Below are positions 51,712-64,000 of a stretch of 64,000 nt of DNA, in pieces. The stretch is from NCBI RefSeq assembly GCF_037038585.1, contig NC_092521.1, positions 74,502,898-74,566,897 of the forward strand, in the 5' to 3' direction. How positions within the stretch are numbered: the stretch's first letter is position 1; every line of letters begins with the position of its first letter. This stretch comes from Patagioenas fasciata (Eukaryota; Chordata; Aves; Columbiformes; Columbidae). Position numbers and translations under genes: made by a program. Below the pieces are notes generated by a model, which saw only the letters and a list, made by a program, of their open reading frames with translations, was not told where the DNA came from and made no database searches.

Positions 51712-52888
51712 GGGCACTTTCGTTTGGAAGAATGGTATAGCACAAGCCCTACTGAAAATCTTTCAAGGCCATCTATCTAAATTTTGATAAAATGAACATG
51801 ATCCAAAGAACTGATGGTATCAATAAAACCTCTATACAGTTTCTGGAATGTGCCCAACCATCAGCTCTAAATGAAAATGCAAAAAAACACTTGGAACTTA
51901 CATCATGCTTTATGTTAACAGGAGAGTTTCCTAAAGTGTACTATGTAAAATGTAGGATGGGGCAAAACCACTCATTTGGAGCAGACAGCTACAGGTTACA
52001 ACTACAGTGGGAAAAACCTATAATCTCATCAACATTTACTGAAGGGTCATGAACCCATGGGTCAATGAATGCCGGCCCAACCTATCTAACAACAGAGAGC
52101 AGCTGCAGAACCAGTGTCTCCACCTCTTTGGTGAGTTCTTCTTCCAGTTAACCAAAGACCTCCGCAAGAAAATCCTACTTCTCAAATCACCTGTACACCA
52201 CAATCAAATGACTTTGCTTGGGCTTCATCCTACACACAAAGGACCCAAGTCAGTCTTAATATTAGTGCTGCATGCATATATGCATAGTATTCTGTTTGGG
52301 CTCTGCAATGATGTAACATGCCCAGAATGGCAGAAATTTAGAGCACACAACACAAATTAACAGAAGATTAATCACACTGTTAATGTATGGGCTCAAAACC
52401 TGCAAAGCATTGACAGATCAAAATGCCACTCTGGTGTGATAATCAATTAGTGCATTTGCAGGCAAAGAAAATGGAGACATCTATGTATTTGGAATATAAT
52501 CCTTCTGGAGTGTGCATGAACACTGTGCTTTCACTGTTCTTCTGCAGAAATTTCAGGAATTCATATGCTACCCTCGCATCTCTAAAAGCACAATGACTGT
52601 TATCAATTAACACTGCTACAAACTCTCCCTTACCAAAACAAAACCCGATTAACTCTCTAATTGTCTGGCATACAGAGGAAGCTCCTGCAATGCAAGCTTC
52701 TCCTGCCAGGACCAACAAGTTATGGATGGATAGCTAATACCAAAAGCAAGACTGGAAATTCAGTGGATCCTAAAGTAGCCCAGAGTTTTTGAAAGAAGTT
52801 TGCATCCTTTCTTGACAAATCAGTCACAGAATTATTAAGTTCCCCTCTGGTATGTCAAAGTTGTCATCCATAGATACTTATATTAACC

Positions 52889-52915
52889 TTTTTTCTTTCT
52901 TTTTTTTTTTTTTTT
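52889..52915. repeat. Poly-T tract
   Basis: T-rich run with two C interruptions. It reads as poly-A on the VWC2 strand. Confidence 0.85.
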
Positions 52916-54067
52916 GATTTAAATAAAAATGTCTCCATCATATATATTGGTGGGTGCCATCATTAAGAATGTATTAATCATTTCTGGGCTACCACTGAGA
53001 GGTCGTCATCCAGGCTAAACCAGAACCTACAAACAGGCAAAACCAAAACCAACCCAAAAGATTGCCACCTCAGGTTGTAACAACCACTGAAATTTCTGAT
53101 TACAGCTCAATGGCTGAAACAGACTGGGAGATGATGCCTACCTGTTCAGAAGCATGGTCTGAGATATGTTCACCATGTATTGTGGCAGCCTTTCAGTGGC
53201 ATTTTCTGCTCAAGAAAGCTGGGAGATGGAACAATTAAAGAAACTACAGAGTTTGTACCAGGAGACATTACTAATAGGACTAAATTGCGATCCTGCCGTT
53301 ATCTTGTTATAAATAGACAATTTTATACACAACTTATACCCTGTCCTTGTCACTGAGGTATTGAAAGTACACCAAAACTCAGGGCAGGAGCACTGTTTTC
53401 AAAATTTAGAATATATGTATGTATGGATATATGTGCATGTGTGCACACGCATAACTGTATGCTGTGTGTTTTATATAGTACCTTATTATATAATGTATTG
53501 TACTTACAATTATTATATATTACACCATATGTCTACACTGCAGAAAATGTAAAGAGAAAGATAACATTCTACTTAATATTCTAAATCAGAGATAAAACAC
53601 ATGTATATGGGTAAATTATTAAAATATATTAGGAAATAGAAGATTGTCAATGACAATAATTTCTTCTTTTATGAACTTACCAAGATCTAGGATTGGCATG
53701 CCATGCTTCTTTAGAAGCAACTGAATTTTTTTTCTAACACGAAAGCAGTGTACAAGTTGCAGGGATATACACATGCTCTAGCTGTTCACTAATCAGCCTG
53801 AGAAGAGAAAGACCAAACTCTGTGACAAGGGCATTCAGGCCACCAGCTCTCCTTGGTTCACTTTTAGATCATTCCTGCAAGAGAGCTCAGCTCTGCCAGT
53901 GTCCTCCCACTCACGGCATAGGCTGGGTACTTGGTCCTCGTAGCAGACAGCCTTGGCTCATCTGGTGTGAAAACTCAGAGCAAAGGAAAGCCAGAATAAA
54001 AAAAAGACTGACAGACTGACTCTTTGTTGTGTAAAATGAAATTTAAAGTTATAGGCTTCATTGTGAC

Positions 54068-54214
54068 TTGGTGGTGGCTTGTTGGTTAGTTGTTTGCTTT
54101 TGTTTTGTTGGTTGGTTTCTTGTTGTTTTTGTTTGTTTGGGGCTTTTTTGTTGTTGTGGTGGTAGTTTTGTTGTTGTTGTGTAGGGTTTTTTTGTTGTTG
54201 TTGTTGTTGTTTTA
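54068..54214. repeat. G/T-only tract with (GTT)n
   Basis: This is the mirror of the A/C tracts: nearly only G and T, ending in pure GTT repeats at about 54193-54210. A - strand ORF (53958-54386) reads through it as poly-Q. This is a low-complexity artefact and not a glutamine-rich protein. Confidence 0.9.
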
Positions 54215-55889
54215 AAGATACCACTATCCAGAAAATTCCAAACAAGAGCTCAGCCTCTCTTACAAAAAAAAAATACATGAGCGCACAAGCACAGACTTCT
54301 TTTTCCACGTAGCTAGCACAGTCCTCTCTCACTCGCTCTATGCTGGGTACCTCCATTTCAACAGTGTTGTACTGGAGCAAAAACAACTACACCTGAGAAA
54401 ATTACAGGACCATGTAGATGAATCCATTCTAAATAACAGGAGGACAATGTAGACTAACCCGTTCTTAGTTCTTTAGCCCCTTTTCTTGAACCTTTGCCCA
54501 AAAGAGAAACCGCAGGTGTTTTAAGGAGCAGCAAAACCATCTGGTTCAAGAGAATATCTTCTTACAGTTCTGATCAGAGTTGAGGACATTCCTGGGCTGT
54601 GGTGCCAGGCAGCTAGAAGCTAGTGAAGTCTGCTCCCTGCAAGGAATAGAGCTGTTTGCTCCTCAAAACTCAAAAAAAGAGAGACAAGCTACTTCGGAGT
54701 TCTCTTGGGCATGTGCTTATGGGCGATTATTACAGAGGAGATGATGATATTTGTAATATCATCTGTCCAGAATCACTATCATCCCCAAAAGGCTATCAGC
54801 AGAGTCTGTGGTCGTCTTACACTAATTATAAAACATACATTTGAATTCCCTCATCCCTTTCTAAGGAAGTAATCAGAAACTCTAATAATCAAATTAAAGA
54901 AAATAAAGAATCGTGCAACTGTGACAGTATCCTATACAGGAAAACACCAGTTCATGGTTCCTTGCCTCTGAAAGACTAAAAACTCTTCACTAACATTTAA
55001 TCACCTAAACCACAACCTTCACGCTGGATTTGAACATCATAATGCTATTCAAAAAAAAAAAAGCAAGGATAGAAATAATTACTCACGGGCTTCCAACTTT
55101 AATTAATGCTTCCTGTGGTAACAAGAATAGAGTATTATTAAAGTATGCCTGGCTAATGGCATTTCATATGGCATGCTTATTTCTTACATTAGCTTTTTCA
55201 AGTTGTAAAACTGAAATCGTTACTTTAAATGCTTACAATATCAACATGATATGTTTACTACCAAGTCTTAAAAATAATTGGGTCATTATCGTTAAAGCTC
55301 CTTAAGTGACTCCAACTTGAAAGTGCTTCTAATGGTGGAGATACGATGTATAAAATGCACATGTTTTTAATCCCATTTTTAATCCTATGTGATCTAAACA
55401 ACCAAGACATCAAAGACTGCGCACTTTCTAACAGAGAATTTTTCAGTTTAATGACATCCAATTTTCCGTTGCACTTTCCCCTTTGTCCCATGCACGCCTT
55501 TCAGTCTTCCTGTTTATTTTAAATTATGTGAAACCAGCAGCAAAGACCAATGTGAAATCCCAAACCTACAGCTAGGGGCACAGTTCCTGCAGAGGCAGCT
55601 CCTCTGTCTGAGCAACCAACGCCGCCTTATTCAGGGGTCACTTTATTTCTTTTTCAAATAACCATTAGCTTCAAAGCATGGGCAAATGAGTCAACATACC
55701 CTCTAATTATCAGTAATCCAAAAATTACTTTCAGAGAAAACGAATGACAGGTCTAGTGTGCCAACTCTCTGCTGCCGGTTTTGTCCTGGTTTCTACCAGA
55801 GCTTAACAGAGTTGTCACTGACCATCTGACAGCACACCTAACACACCGCCATATACCTATATATCTCATTTAAACTGCAAGGCAGTTTA

Positions 55890-56340
55890 GAGATGATTCG
55901 CTTTCACCCTGCACCATGTGGTGCCGTGTCCACTCCTCGGTGGCCGGCTCAGATCCCTCCGGCACCACAGCGGCTTGTGCCTCCAGATCCAGCCATACCT
56001 GCAACCACCCTCTGCACTCCCATCACATTTCTCTCAGGCGTTGGTTTCTCCGTTGCCAGTTGTTTCAGGCCACACAAGCTGCTGGGACTAAGTTTCACCT
56101 TGTTTTGCTAATCAGGACACCCGCAAGGTAGAAGAGAGGTGGCAGCAACCCAGATGCGAAGAGCTGAAGGGAAGGGAGCTCCTGCCCCCCAAACCCATGT
56201 GTAGGCTGAGGATGTAGAACAGAGAGGCCAGAATGTCTTGGAGAAAACTAAACAGCACCACAGGGAACCTGAGGCCTTTGCTGGCAGGAAGGGTGCAGGG
56301 ACTTCCCAGTTAAACCTTTCCAAGCCATCCATGTCATCTC
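55890..56340. other. GC-richer unassigned island in VWC2 intron
   Basis: Local G+C enrichment with some CpG near 55935-55985. The ORFs are short and overlap on both strands. Nothing was recognised. Confidence 0.3.
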
Positions 56341-59290
56341 AGCTTGGGAGGCACAGAAAGATGCTGCTGTCTCCCATGGTGTGACACACTCCCAAGTCAG
56401 CTCTTGACATGTGGGACAACAGCTCGGTAGAGAGTAAATCTCACAGGTGGCAGAGATGAAAAAGAGACCTTCCAAATAGTTCAATACCTTGAAAACTTTC
56501 AGCACTAAGAAGTACTGAGTTACAGAGCACATTCACACATCAGGATGGCGTATGTGCAAATGCAGTGTCACCCTCCTCCTTCTCCCCTTCTCCTTATGCT
56601 TGTGCAATTGTTTATCTAAGGTGAGAGTTGTTCAGAGAAGATGTTGTCTGCTTTCTCACTTCATGGCTGTCTTTCCATTACCAATAAATACAAAATAAAA
56701 TAACACAACTCTTTTATGCAAAGTGACTGTAATATATGCAGCAATGTGGGTCATTTCATATTCTATGATGAAATGCAACTGATGATGTTTACTCTGAGTA
56801 GCAACAGAGGACCTTGTCCTAGACTGGGATCCTGATTAAGTGCTATCATATTTTGGTGTTTTCTTCTTTGAATTGTTTTCTTTGTTTGTTTTTCTTTCTT
56901 CTTATTTTTTTTTTTTCCTACAGAGATAAGTTTAGAAAAGAGTCTGTCCTAATTTCAGTCTGTTAGGACTGCATGACCACAAACCGTGCAGTACAGCCAA
57001 ATGAGTCTCAGTAACTCAAAGCTCTGTCATTGTATCTGCATGTCCATATACAGGACAAGAAACTCCTCCCTTACATTTGTGCTAAATAAAATCTGTAAGA
57101 TTATTACAATGGCAATCTGAATTCTCGTGTACTGCACATAGCAGAAGCTCACAGGAAATATTTATAAGTGTACATACAATTCAACACCTGCACTATTTTG
57201 AAAACCCTATAAATAGGCAATGACCCAAATCTAACCTGGTACAGCCCAAGAGAGTGAGTCAGAAGGCTGGCAAAATTATATTAAACAAGAGAATAACCTG
57301 AGAGACACTTAACCTTCATTTGGATGTAAATCCTTATTTAAGAATACCTATTAGGCTTCTTTTTTTCAAATAAGCTAGGCAGCAAGGCAATAGTGATGGC
57401 ACTAATACATGCCTAAGTACACATATTCTTAATAAACAGACTGGACAAAGAAGTGGAAAGTTCCTAATTTACTTAAACATTTGCACCTTCTTTGTGACTT
57501 AATAAAAACAATTAAAGAAACTGAAGTCAAGGTCAAATAAGCAAGCTTATTAAATTGGAATAAGCATGTTAATGCATAATTACTTTTAAGGGTGTCCTGA
57601 AGGTTCCTTGCTTCATTCACTGGCCAAACTTCTAGACAAATGATTGATGCTATCCTCTTATTTTTTCAGTAATTTCAAACTTCATGTTGTCCCAAGATTA
57701 CCCATATGCTGCACCGAGTTGTTTCATTCACAAATAACGATAATGATCAGATTTCTTCCCTCCATACTCGATCCACACCCTTCAGCATGAGCCAAATCCC
57801 CTATGTTTTGTGGCTATCGAAGGTGGCATGTCAGGGTGAGAAAATTACTCTGTGTACGGGACAGGCAATCGATAGTTTAGGAACTGAGAGTGTGGGGACT
57901 CTGTCCTTGAGAATCGGAGTTACAAAAATCACAATGTAATCCTTCTGACAAATATGCATTTACACTGTAAACTTGTTAAAGCAGGGATTTAATTTTTATT
58001 CTTCATTCACATAATACTTACTAGCTAATCTATTTCTAGATCCTGGATTTAGGGTCTTTAGTGCTGTTGCCAACATAAACAACCCAATCACAGATCTAGA
58101 GAAAGCTGTGCTGAGACTTCAAATCTCCCTAAACAAGAGACTTTTTTGACCATGTGGTTTGAGGAAAGAGGCATTGAGACGTCATGATACACTGCTTGAT
58201 CTGGTCAAGAAATCAATGCTACCAATTGGTTTTGAGCTAATTATGCAAGTAAACATAAAACCAAGCAAAGGCAGCTGAGAGCCATTTTATCACAGCAATG
58301 AATCCATTATCACTGCCAAAACTTCACAAGCTACAGGTGTCACCAGACAGATCAAAAATGCTCATTTCAACACTTCACATTTGAAACTGACTTTGTCTCC
58401 TTAAAATGAAGGAGGATGAAAAAGAGAATTACTCTCCCCACAAAAAACCAAACCAAAAGAAACCCTTTGCCAACAAGGAAAAACATCATGTCTGTTTACT
58501 CAGGATAAACAACTCAGCAGTGAAATCATTCAATCTTTCCTTAAGTTCCTCTGCTGCTCACAATTAGTTCCAAGGTCATGAAAAATCTTTTATGACTAAA
58601 GGCAACAACTAATTAAAAGCAAACAAACAAAAAACAGCAAAAAAGCCCAATGAATTTTCAGCTAATAGTTCTATTTCTTGAATTCCCCAGTGCCTCTGAC
58701 TTCAGACTCTACCAGCAACTTCCCTCATTTTTTTTTTTAAATAAACATTTAGATGTGCTAAGCCTTTTTTTCATTTGTTTCATATATTTTAGATAACATT
58801 CTCCTGCCAAAGCAACAGAACTGTGCTGCGATGAAAGCCACTGTTAGATGCATTTAAAATCTCAATAAGCTCATCAATAAAATGGCTGCTTAGCTCCTGT
58901 CCTAGGAGGAAAGTTTTAAAACGCTGATGGATGACTTTGCTGAGGATGATTAAAACAATGAAATAAATCTGGTGCTCACAGGAGTGCAGGATGGATTCAG
59001 GGAAGACAGAGATGCTCACACTGTGCAGTTTGCTCCCGTCTGCCTTGCGGGGCTATAGCCAGCCAAGCAGATGCAAGGTCTGTGCAAGAATATACAGCTA
59101 CCACGGCTCTGCTTATCATGCCTCATACTCCCTAATTCTTCACTTGCAAACATTTGGACTTGACCTTGTGGCCAGGTATATTCTTCTCCTCCAAACACAG
59201 ATAACAAGAACATACATCAGGCTGCAATTAAGAGTGCCTCTCGCCTACCTCTCCATGGGTACACAACCTTTTACTTCAGTGTGCTGTAGT

Positions 59291-59396
59291 CTAATTCTCC
59301 CTCTCACATCTTTCTTGACTCCTTCTCCATCCTTTCTTCCTCTTCATTCTTTCCTCTCATTTTTTCCTCATTTCCATGCCTTCCATCTCCTTTCCT
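59291..59396. repeat. Pyrimidine-rich tract
   Basis: About 105 bp made almost only of C and T on the + strand, so purine-rich on the VWC2 strand. It explains the long + strand ORF 58991-59419, whose end is low in complexity. Confidence 0.75.
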
Positions 59397-62300
59397 TAAA
59401 TCACTTGAGCACTATTTGAACTAAGATGTTGGCAGAATTAAAGATCAGCTTAGATGATCAAGAATTATATGCACTTATAATGGCTTATGGGCCCAGTGTA
59501 CCAAATCAAATTTATCAGAAAAGAATGTTATTTTGTTCCATATAGCCAAGGTATCCCAGTCTTAGTTTTCGAGCTATCTTCCAAACAAAGGAACAATAAG
59601 CTTATTGTGGGAAAATGGCCAGTGACAGAATTCAAGCTGCAAACCTGATAGCTATAGACCTATCTCAATCCTGACAGCGGCCTCAAAACTCATAGAGAAA
59701 CTACATAGACTGTACACCTGTTTCTGGTTAAATAAAGAAAATTGGATTTTTATCAGTTTGACTGTCACCTTTTACATAGCACTGTTTTGTCAAGAGCCAC
59801 TAATGAAAGAGCTTGGTAGCAGATAAAGGACATACAGCTTTGACTGAATTCATAGATTTATCTAAAACATTTTCCAGCAAGAATTACATTACATTCTTTT
59901 CAGAGCTGAAATAGGATTACAAAGCATGGAAACAGATGTCTTAAAATATATATCTATATTACTGCATATGACTGAGCAGCTTCATTAATAATGATGTCTG
60001 AAGATTTTGGTTTTGCACATAGTCTTGGTGAATGCTTAAATATACTGATCGAGTGTAATCCACATTAATTTTGGCTGGCGTTTTGAATGGATGCCCCAGG
60101 AAATAATGGAAGGTTTTAGCAGTATGTATGCTAATATATAACCCAACAGTTAGCATGTTCATTTCCTTTTTTCATTCATTTCTAGTGTGTGCATGACCAT
60201 GGACATGGTACTTGCTCCACCAGCGTTCTTCTCCAACACTATTTCCAAGCGCAACAGAGGCACCATGTGGCTGAACTGTGTTGGAGATGCTTGGGCTGAC
60301 TACACATTGTGCTCGTGGAGGTCTGCATAAAGACTTAAAACGGATAATGCTAGCTGCATGATGCTGCACCTTGAAGACCTGGAGGTCTTTCTGACAAGTC
60401 CACCTAATGCTCTAGTGGTACCAAAAGAATGAAAGAAACTTCAGAAAAATCAAAAAGAAATTCTGAATCAGTACACCGCTTTTAACTGTCCTTTGAGGAC
60501 ACTGAAAGAATGAGTCAAAAAAAAACAGGATGAAAATGAGAATCTCAATAGCACAGCAGTAGAAGCAGCTCTCCCCATTAAGCTGGAGGTACAAACTTGA
60601 GTCTTTTCCCAGAGCCACATCTAAGGCTACCCTGGGCAATGCAGCTGCCAGCAGACACCTTTCTTTCTCTTCAGCAGAGCAGTCAGAGCTCGATAAATGC
60701 TAACCACATCATTCCTTTGTGCAGATGAAGTGCAGGAAACTTGTGTGCCTCAAGCATGCTTACCAGATGGGATAATTAGGCTCAGACAGATCACTGACCT
60801 TCCTAACAAAAATACCCCAGAAAATGAGGTTGACTGAATAAATCTGTGTCATATTATCAAACTCCCAAACAATGCATGGAAACCCAACTATAGTAACTCA
60901 TCCAGCAGCTTGGTATTCCTGTGGGTGTATCTCGTGAGGGCCAAAATCACTGGGTTCTAGGTATTCTTCAGTATTTCTTGAATTTTCTTTACAGCAAACA
61001 GGCACTGCTGGGAACTACTCAGCTCTCTCTCTATGAAAATGATGAAAGCACATACATATGCATTTATGCTAAGCTATTCTCTCTTTAATTATCACTGAGG
61101 CTGGTTTGTCACACTAAAACAATTTTGGGAAAGTCAAGGCTCTGAGACAGCACAAAATGAAAATGCCATTTCACCTTCCACAAATGGAAGGCATGACACC
61201 CATTTAAATAACACTTTTATCTGGAATTATAAAAGCAAATATAATCAAATAATCCTATGTTTGGAAATAAGTTCATTACCTTAGAGTTATGAAGGCCATA
61301 TGAGACAACACGCTGTTCCCGAAATCAGGGAGATTTCCTTCCCCACCAAGTGAATATTTCCTAGCTCTATGTGTACCACAATGTTCCAACGCATATTGAT
61401 GAATAATCTCAATTATATGAGGCTACACTGTTATTTTTCAGGCATTGTCATGTCATATTATTTGTTTTCCTTGCCAAAATGCCCTAAACCAGGAAGGGTT
61501 ATACACAGTGCCAGTTATTGCTGAGCACAATCTGCCATGAACAAGGCATACACCACAACCCTGAAGACCAGCCGCTTGGGAAGTTCTCAGGCAAAAGACA
61601 ACACCAGTTCCTCAAGAGCTCCATCTTTTCCTGTAGCCCTGTGGTCTGGCATTCTCAGGCAACCAGAAATTTAGTTTATCCAGAAGCTTGCTATGTACAG
61701 CCTACAAACATGCTACATACCCCAACACAAACATCCAGCTCCACTTGGCCATACATTACACTGGATGTTCTTGCATGAACAGATTCATCTTGCTATTTAA
61801 GCCTCATGTCTATATACATTATCTCCACAAGGAAAAGTTTGGTATCAAAAGTTAATCCTTATTTTAAAAACTCACGTATATTCAAAAAAGCAAAATAATT
61901 GAATACCGAAATTCAACTTGCAGCAAGCTCTGCCTACAGTTCTTCTTTGGCTGGGATATTCAAAGGCGATTGAAGGGACCTACACCAAAGAATGAGAGCT
62001 TTGGTGAAGAAGTTTGTCACCATTTACGTCTCTGACTCCAAGCAAGATGCACTCACACCTGTGGACACTACCTCCTAAGTAATCAGCTGCTGATGTCCAG
62101 AAAACAGTAAATAACAACAGAATTGATACAGTACCTCTGTAACTTCTGCTCCCAGCCCCTGGCTGAAAATTATTTTAACAGCTATTCAATTGGAACTCTG
62201 CTAATGAACTAACCCATAAATTTAAAAAGGAACACAGATTTTTAATTATAAATCAGGCAAGTAAGTTGGGAGGGAAGACAAAAGATAATAGATCAAATCA

Positions 62301-63208
62301 TCTTGTGATTTATCTGGAAGTAAATCAGCAGTCACTCCATCAAAACAAGCAGGGTTACAAGAATATATTACATGACTCAACCCAACTATTTGAGCTCAGT
62401 ATTTTACTCATTTCATGCAAGTCTCACCTGAGCCACAACCACCCACGGCCTGAATTTACAGACAATCCACTACATGCTAAGAAGATATGTGACCTTAATA
62501 TTACTTTAACACTGACCTCTAGTGACAATAGGTGGGAATTTACCTTTTTATGGAGCTGCCCAGTTGGTAAATGCAACTTTGGCCGCTCTAATTACAGAGC
62601 TTGCTCTTGCATCTCCAATCCATAGCTACTCACACCAAAGGGAGCATGCAGGCAAGTAGGGGCCTCCAACTCATGTGTATTAGTTACAGTCACAGATGAA
62701 TTACCGATGATGCACTACGGTCTGTAGAAATTGTATTATTAAATCCAAACCTCTGCTTTCATTTATTGAAAAGATGAAAAGGCAACAAAAAATAAACACT
62801 AAATGTCAAGCCTTGCAACTGTAACAAGTGTATTACAGTATAAACTAGGCACAACTAGTGACATGACAAGTGCCCACATCTTCAGGCAGCCAACCAAAAT
62901 GTCATCTTTCATCTCATGAACTGTAACACCAAGGCAACCTCTTCTCTAATACTCTGTAGGAAAAGTAGTCTTGCAGCTCTTGGTACAGGACTCCTGCCGC
63001 TTTCTCTGCAAAACGAGGGTGCAATGGTCTATGTACCCACAGAAGCAGGTATTTCACACACACATACATTTTAATATAGTCCAGATGGAAAGATGAGCAC
63101 ATTACGGCAAGTTGGCAACCTCGCTGTCTAAAGAAAGCAGTAAGGATGCTATAGCTGGCACACCAGTACACAGCCCACCTTGCTGTCTTTGCATGTGGAA
63201 TCACATAA

Positions 63209-63513
63209 TAGAATTGCAGAACCATAGAATATAATCATAGAATGGTTTGGGTTGCAAGGGACCTTAAAGATTATCTAATTCCAACCCTCCTGCCATGGGC
63301 AGGGGCATCTCCCAGTAGAACAGGTTGCTCGAAGGCCCATCCAAGCTGGCCTTCAACAATTCCAATCATGAGGCATTGCAACTCCCCTAGACAGCCTGTT
63401 CTAGTGTCTCATCACCCTCATGGGGAAAAATTTCTTCTTTGTATCTAGTCTAAATCTATCATCTTTCAGTTAAAAACCATTACCCCTTGCCCTGTCGCTA
63501 CAGGCCTACTTGT
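63209..63513 (-). mobile_element. CR1 LINE 3' fragment, reverse orientation
   Basis: The + strand reads CATAGAATATAATCATAGAA, TGGTTTGGGTTGCAAGGGAC, CCTTAAAGATTATCTAATTC and CAACCCTCCTGCCATGGGCA. It continues with GACAGCCTGTTCTAGTGTCT to ACCATTACCCCTTGCCCTGT. This is the reverse complement of a CR1 3' end with its terminal octamer repeats. The short + strand ORF over it is not a gene. Confidence 0.92.
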
Positions 63514-64000
63514 CTCCAATGTCTGGGAGGTGAAGTAAGTGGGTGATGGCCATGGCCCACTGCAGGGAAGCATTTCCAGACAGAGTTTCAAAAGTGGGAA
63601 CTGCTTTCATTAAGCATGGTATCTGATGATCCCTCTAGCATATGTGTTATATACATAAAGACGTGTATACACACACACTTATAAAGAACATGCTTAGGAG
63701 GCTAGAAATCTGCCAGTTGGATCTCAAACGGTGAGAACCACCTTTACAGCTTATCCCAGCTTGGGGTAAATACCAGTGAGTTCCCTTTTACATTGTCCTA
63801 ATGTTGTAATCCATGTATTTCATTTACACTAACACAACTTGTGTCAGGGGAGATTTTAACTTTTTGTCAGCTATCAATCCCGAATATTTGTCTCTGGTCC
63901 TCAAAAACCAGAGTCCAGAAAACTTCTGCTCTCCCCAAAACTTGCTTCAAGGACTGTAAAGGTTTCTAAACTGCTCCTCCGCTTAGCTGATACCACGGGG

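Noticed and set aside
52271..52284. 14-bp palindrome ATGCATATATGCAT
   Set aside because: Short, AT-rich self-complementary words like this are expected by chance in 64 kb.
53958..54386. 142-codon - strand ORF with poly-Q
   Set aside because: The glutamines come from the GTT/CAA microsatellite and there is no supporting domain or splice context.
58991..59419. 142-codon + strand ORF
   Set aside because: The second half is a pyrimidine tract giving S/F/L/P-rich sequence, and no domain is visible.
62266..62625. 119-codon + strand ORF near the window end
   Set aside because: No domain or repeat match recognised, and antisense to the VWC2 intron. Length alone is not enough.

Overview
This window is ordinary vertebrate nuclear DNA, almost certainly from a bird. 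It is AT-rich with long non-coding stretches and split genes. It carries several 5'-truncated CR1 LINEs with the typical avian 3' end, and a long terminal repeat of a type dispersed through bird genomes. No bacterial-style operons, CRISPR arrays, tRNA or rRNA genes were seen. Most ORFs are shorter than 150 codons and are chance readings of intron, intergenic or repeat DNA.

Two protein-coding genes can be supported, and they face each other tail to tail. ZPBP (zona pellucida binding protein 1, the acrosomal Sp38 family) lies on the + strand. Its last five coding exons are 5349-5492, 7254-7472, 8948-9018, 10661-10838 and 18985-19076. All have consensus splice sites and compatible phases, and they give about 234 codons ending in TAA. 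The 5' exons lie to the left of the window, and bases 1-5348 are intron. VWC2 (brorin, a secreted BMP antagonist) lies on the - strand. Only its last coding exon is present (27884-28035), encoding the end of the second von Willebrand factor C domain. Everything from 28036 to 64000 looks like its last intron. The neighbourhood matches the ZPBP/VWC2 arrangement of human chromosome 7p12, which supports both calls and identifies the ZP-binding paralogue as ZPBP rather than ZPBP2.

Layout: 1-19076 is the 3' half of ZPBP, with a CR1 fragment (11.5-12.3 kb) and an LTR-like block holding ~105-bp tandem units (16.7-17.6 kb) in the last intron. 19077-27883 is the intergenic/3'UTR space, with an old antisense CR1 (23.06-23.29 kb) and an avian LTR (24.3-24.8 kb). 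28036-64000 is VWC2 intron, with four further recent or middle-aged CR1 fragments, one ancient CR1/L3-like fragment, a hAT-like terminal remnant, several A+C-only tracts and their G+T mirror, and short hairpins. I found no convincing new system. The best leads are the tandem-repeat LTR, two hairpins, an intergenic ORF with a signal-peptide-like start and a consensus splice donor, and a few GC-richer unassigned islands in the VWC2 intron.
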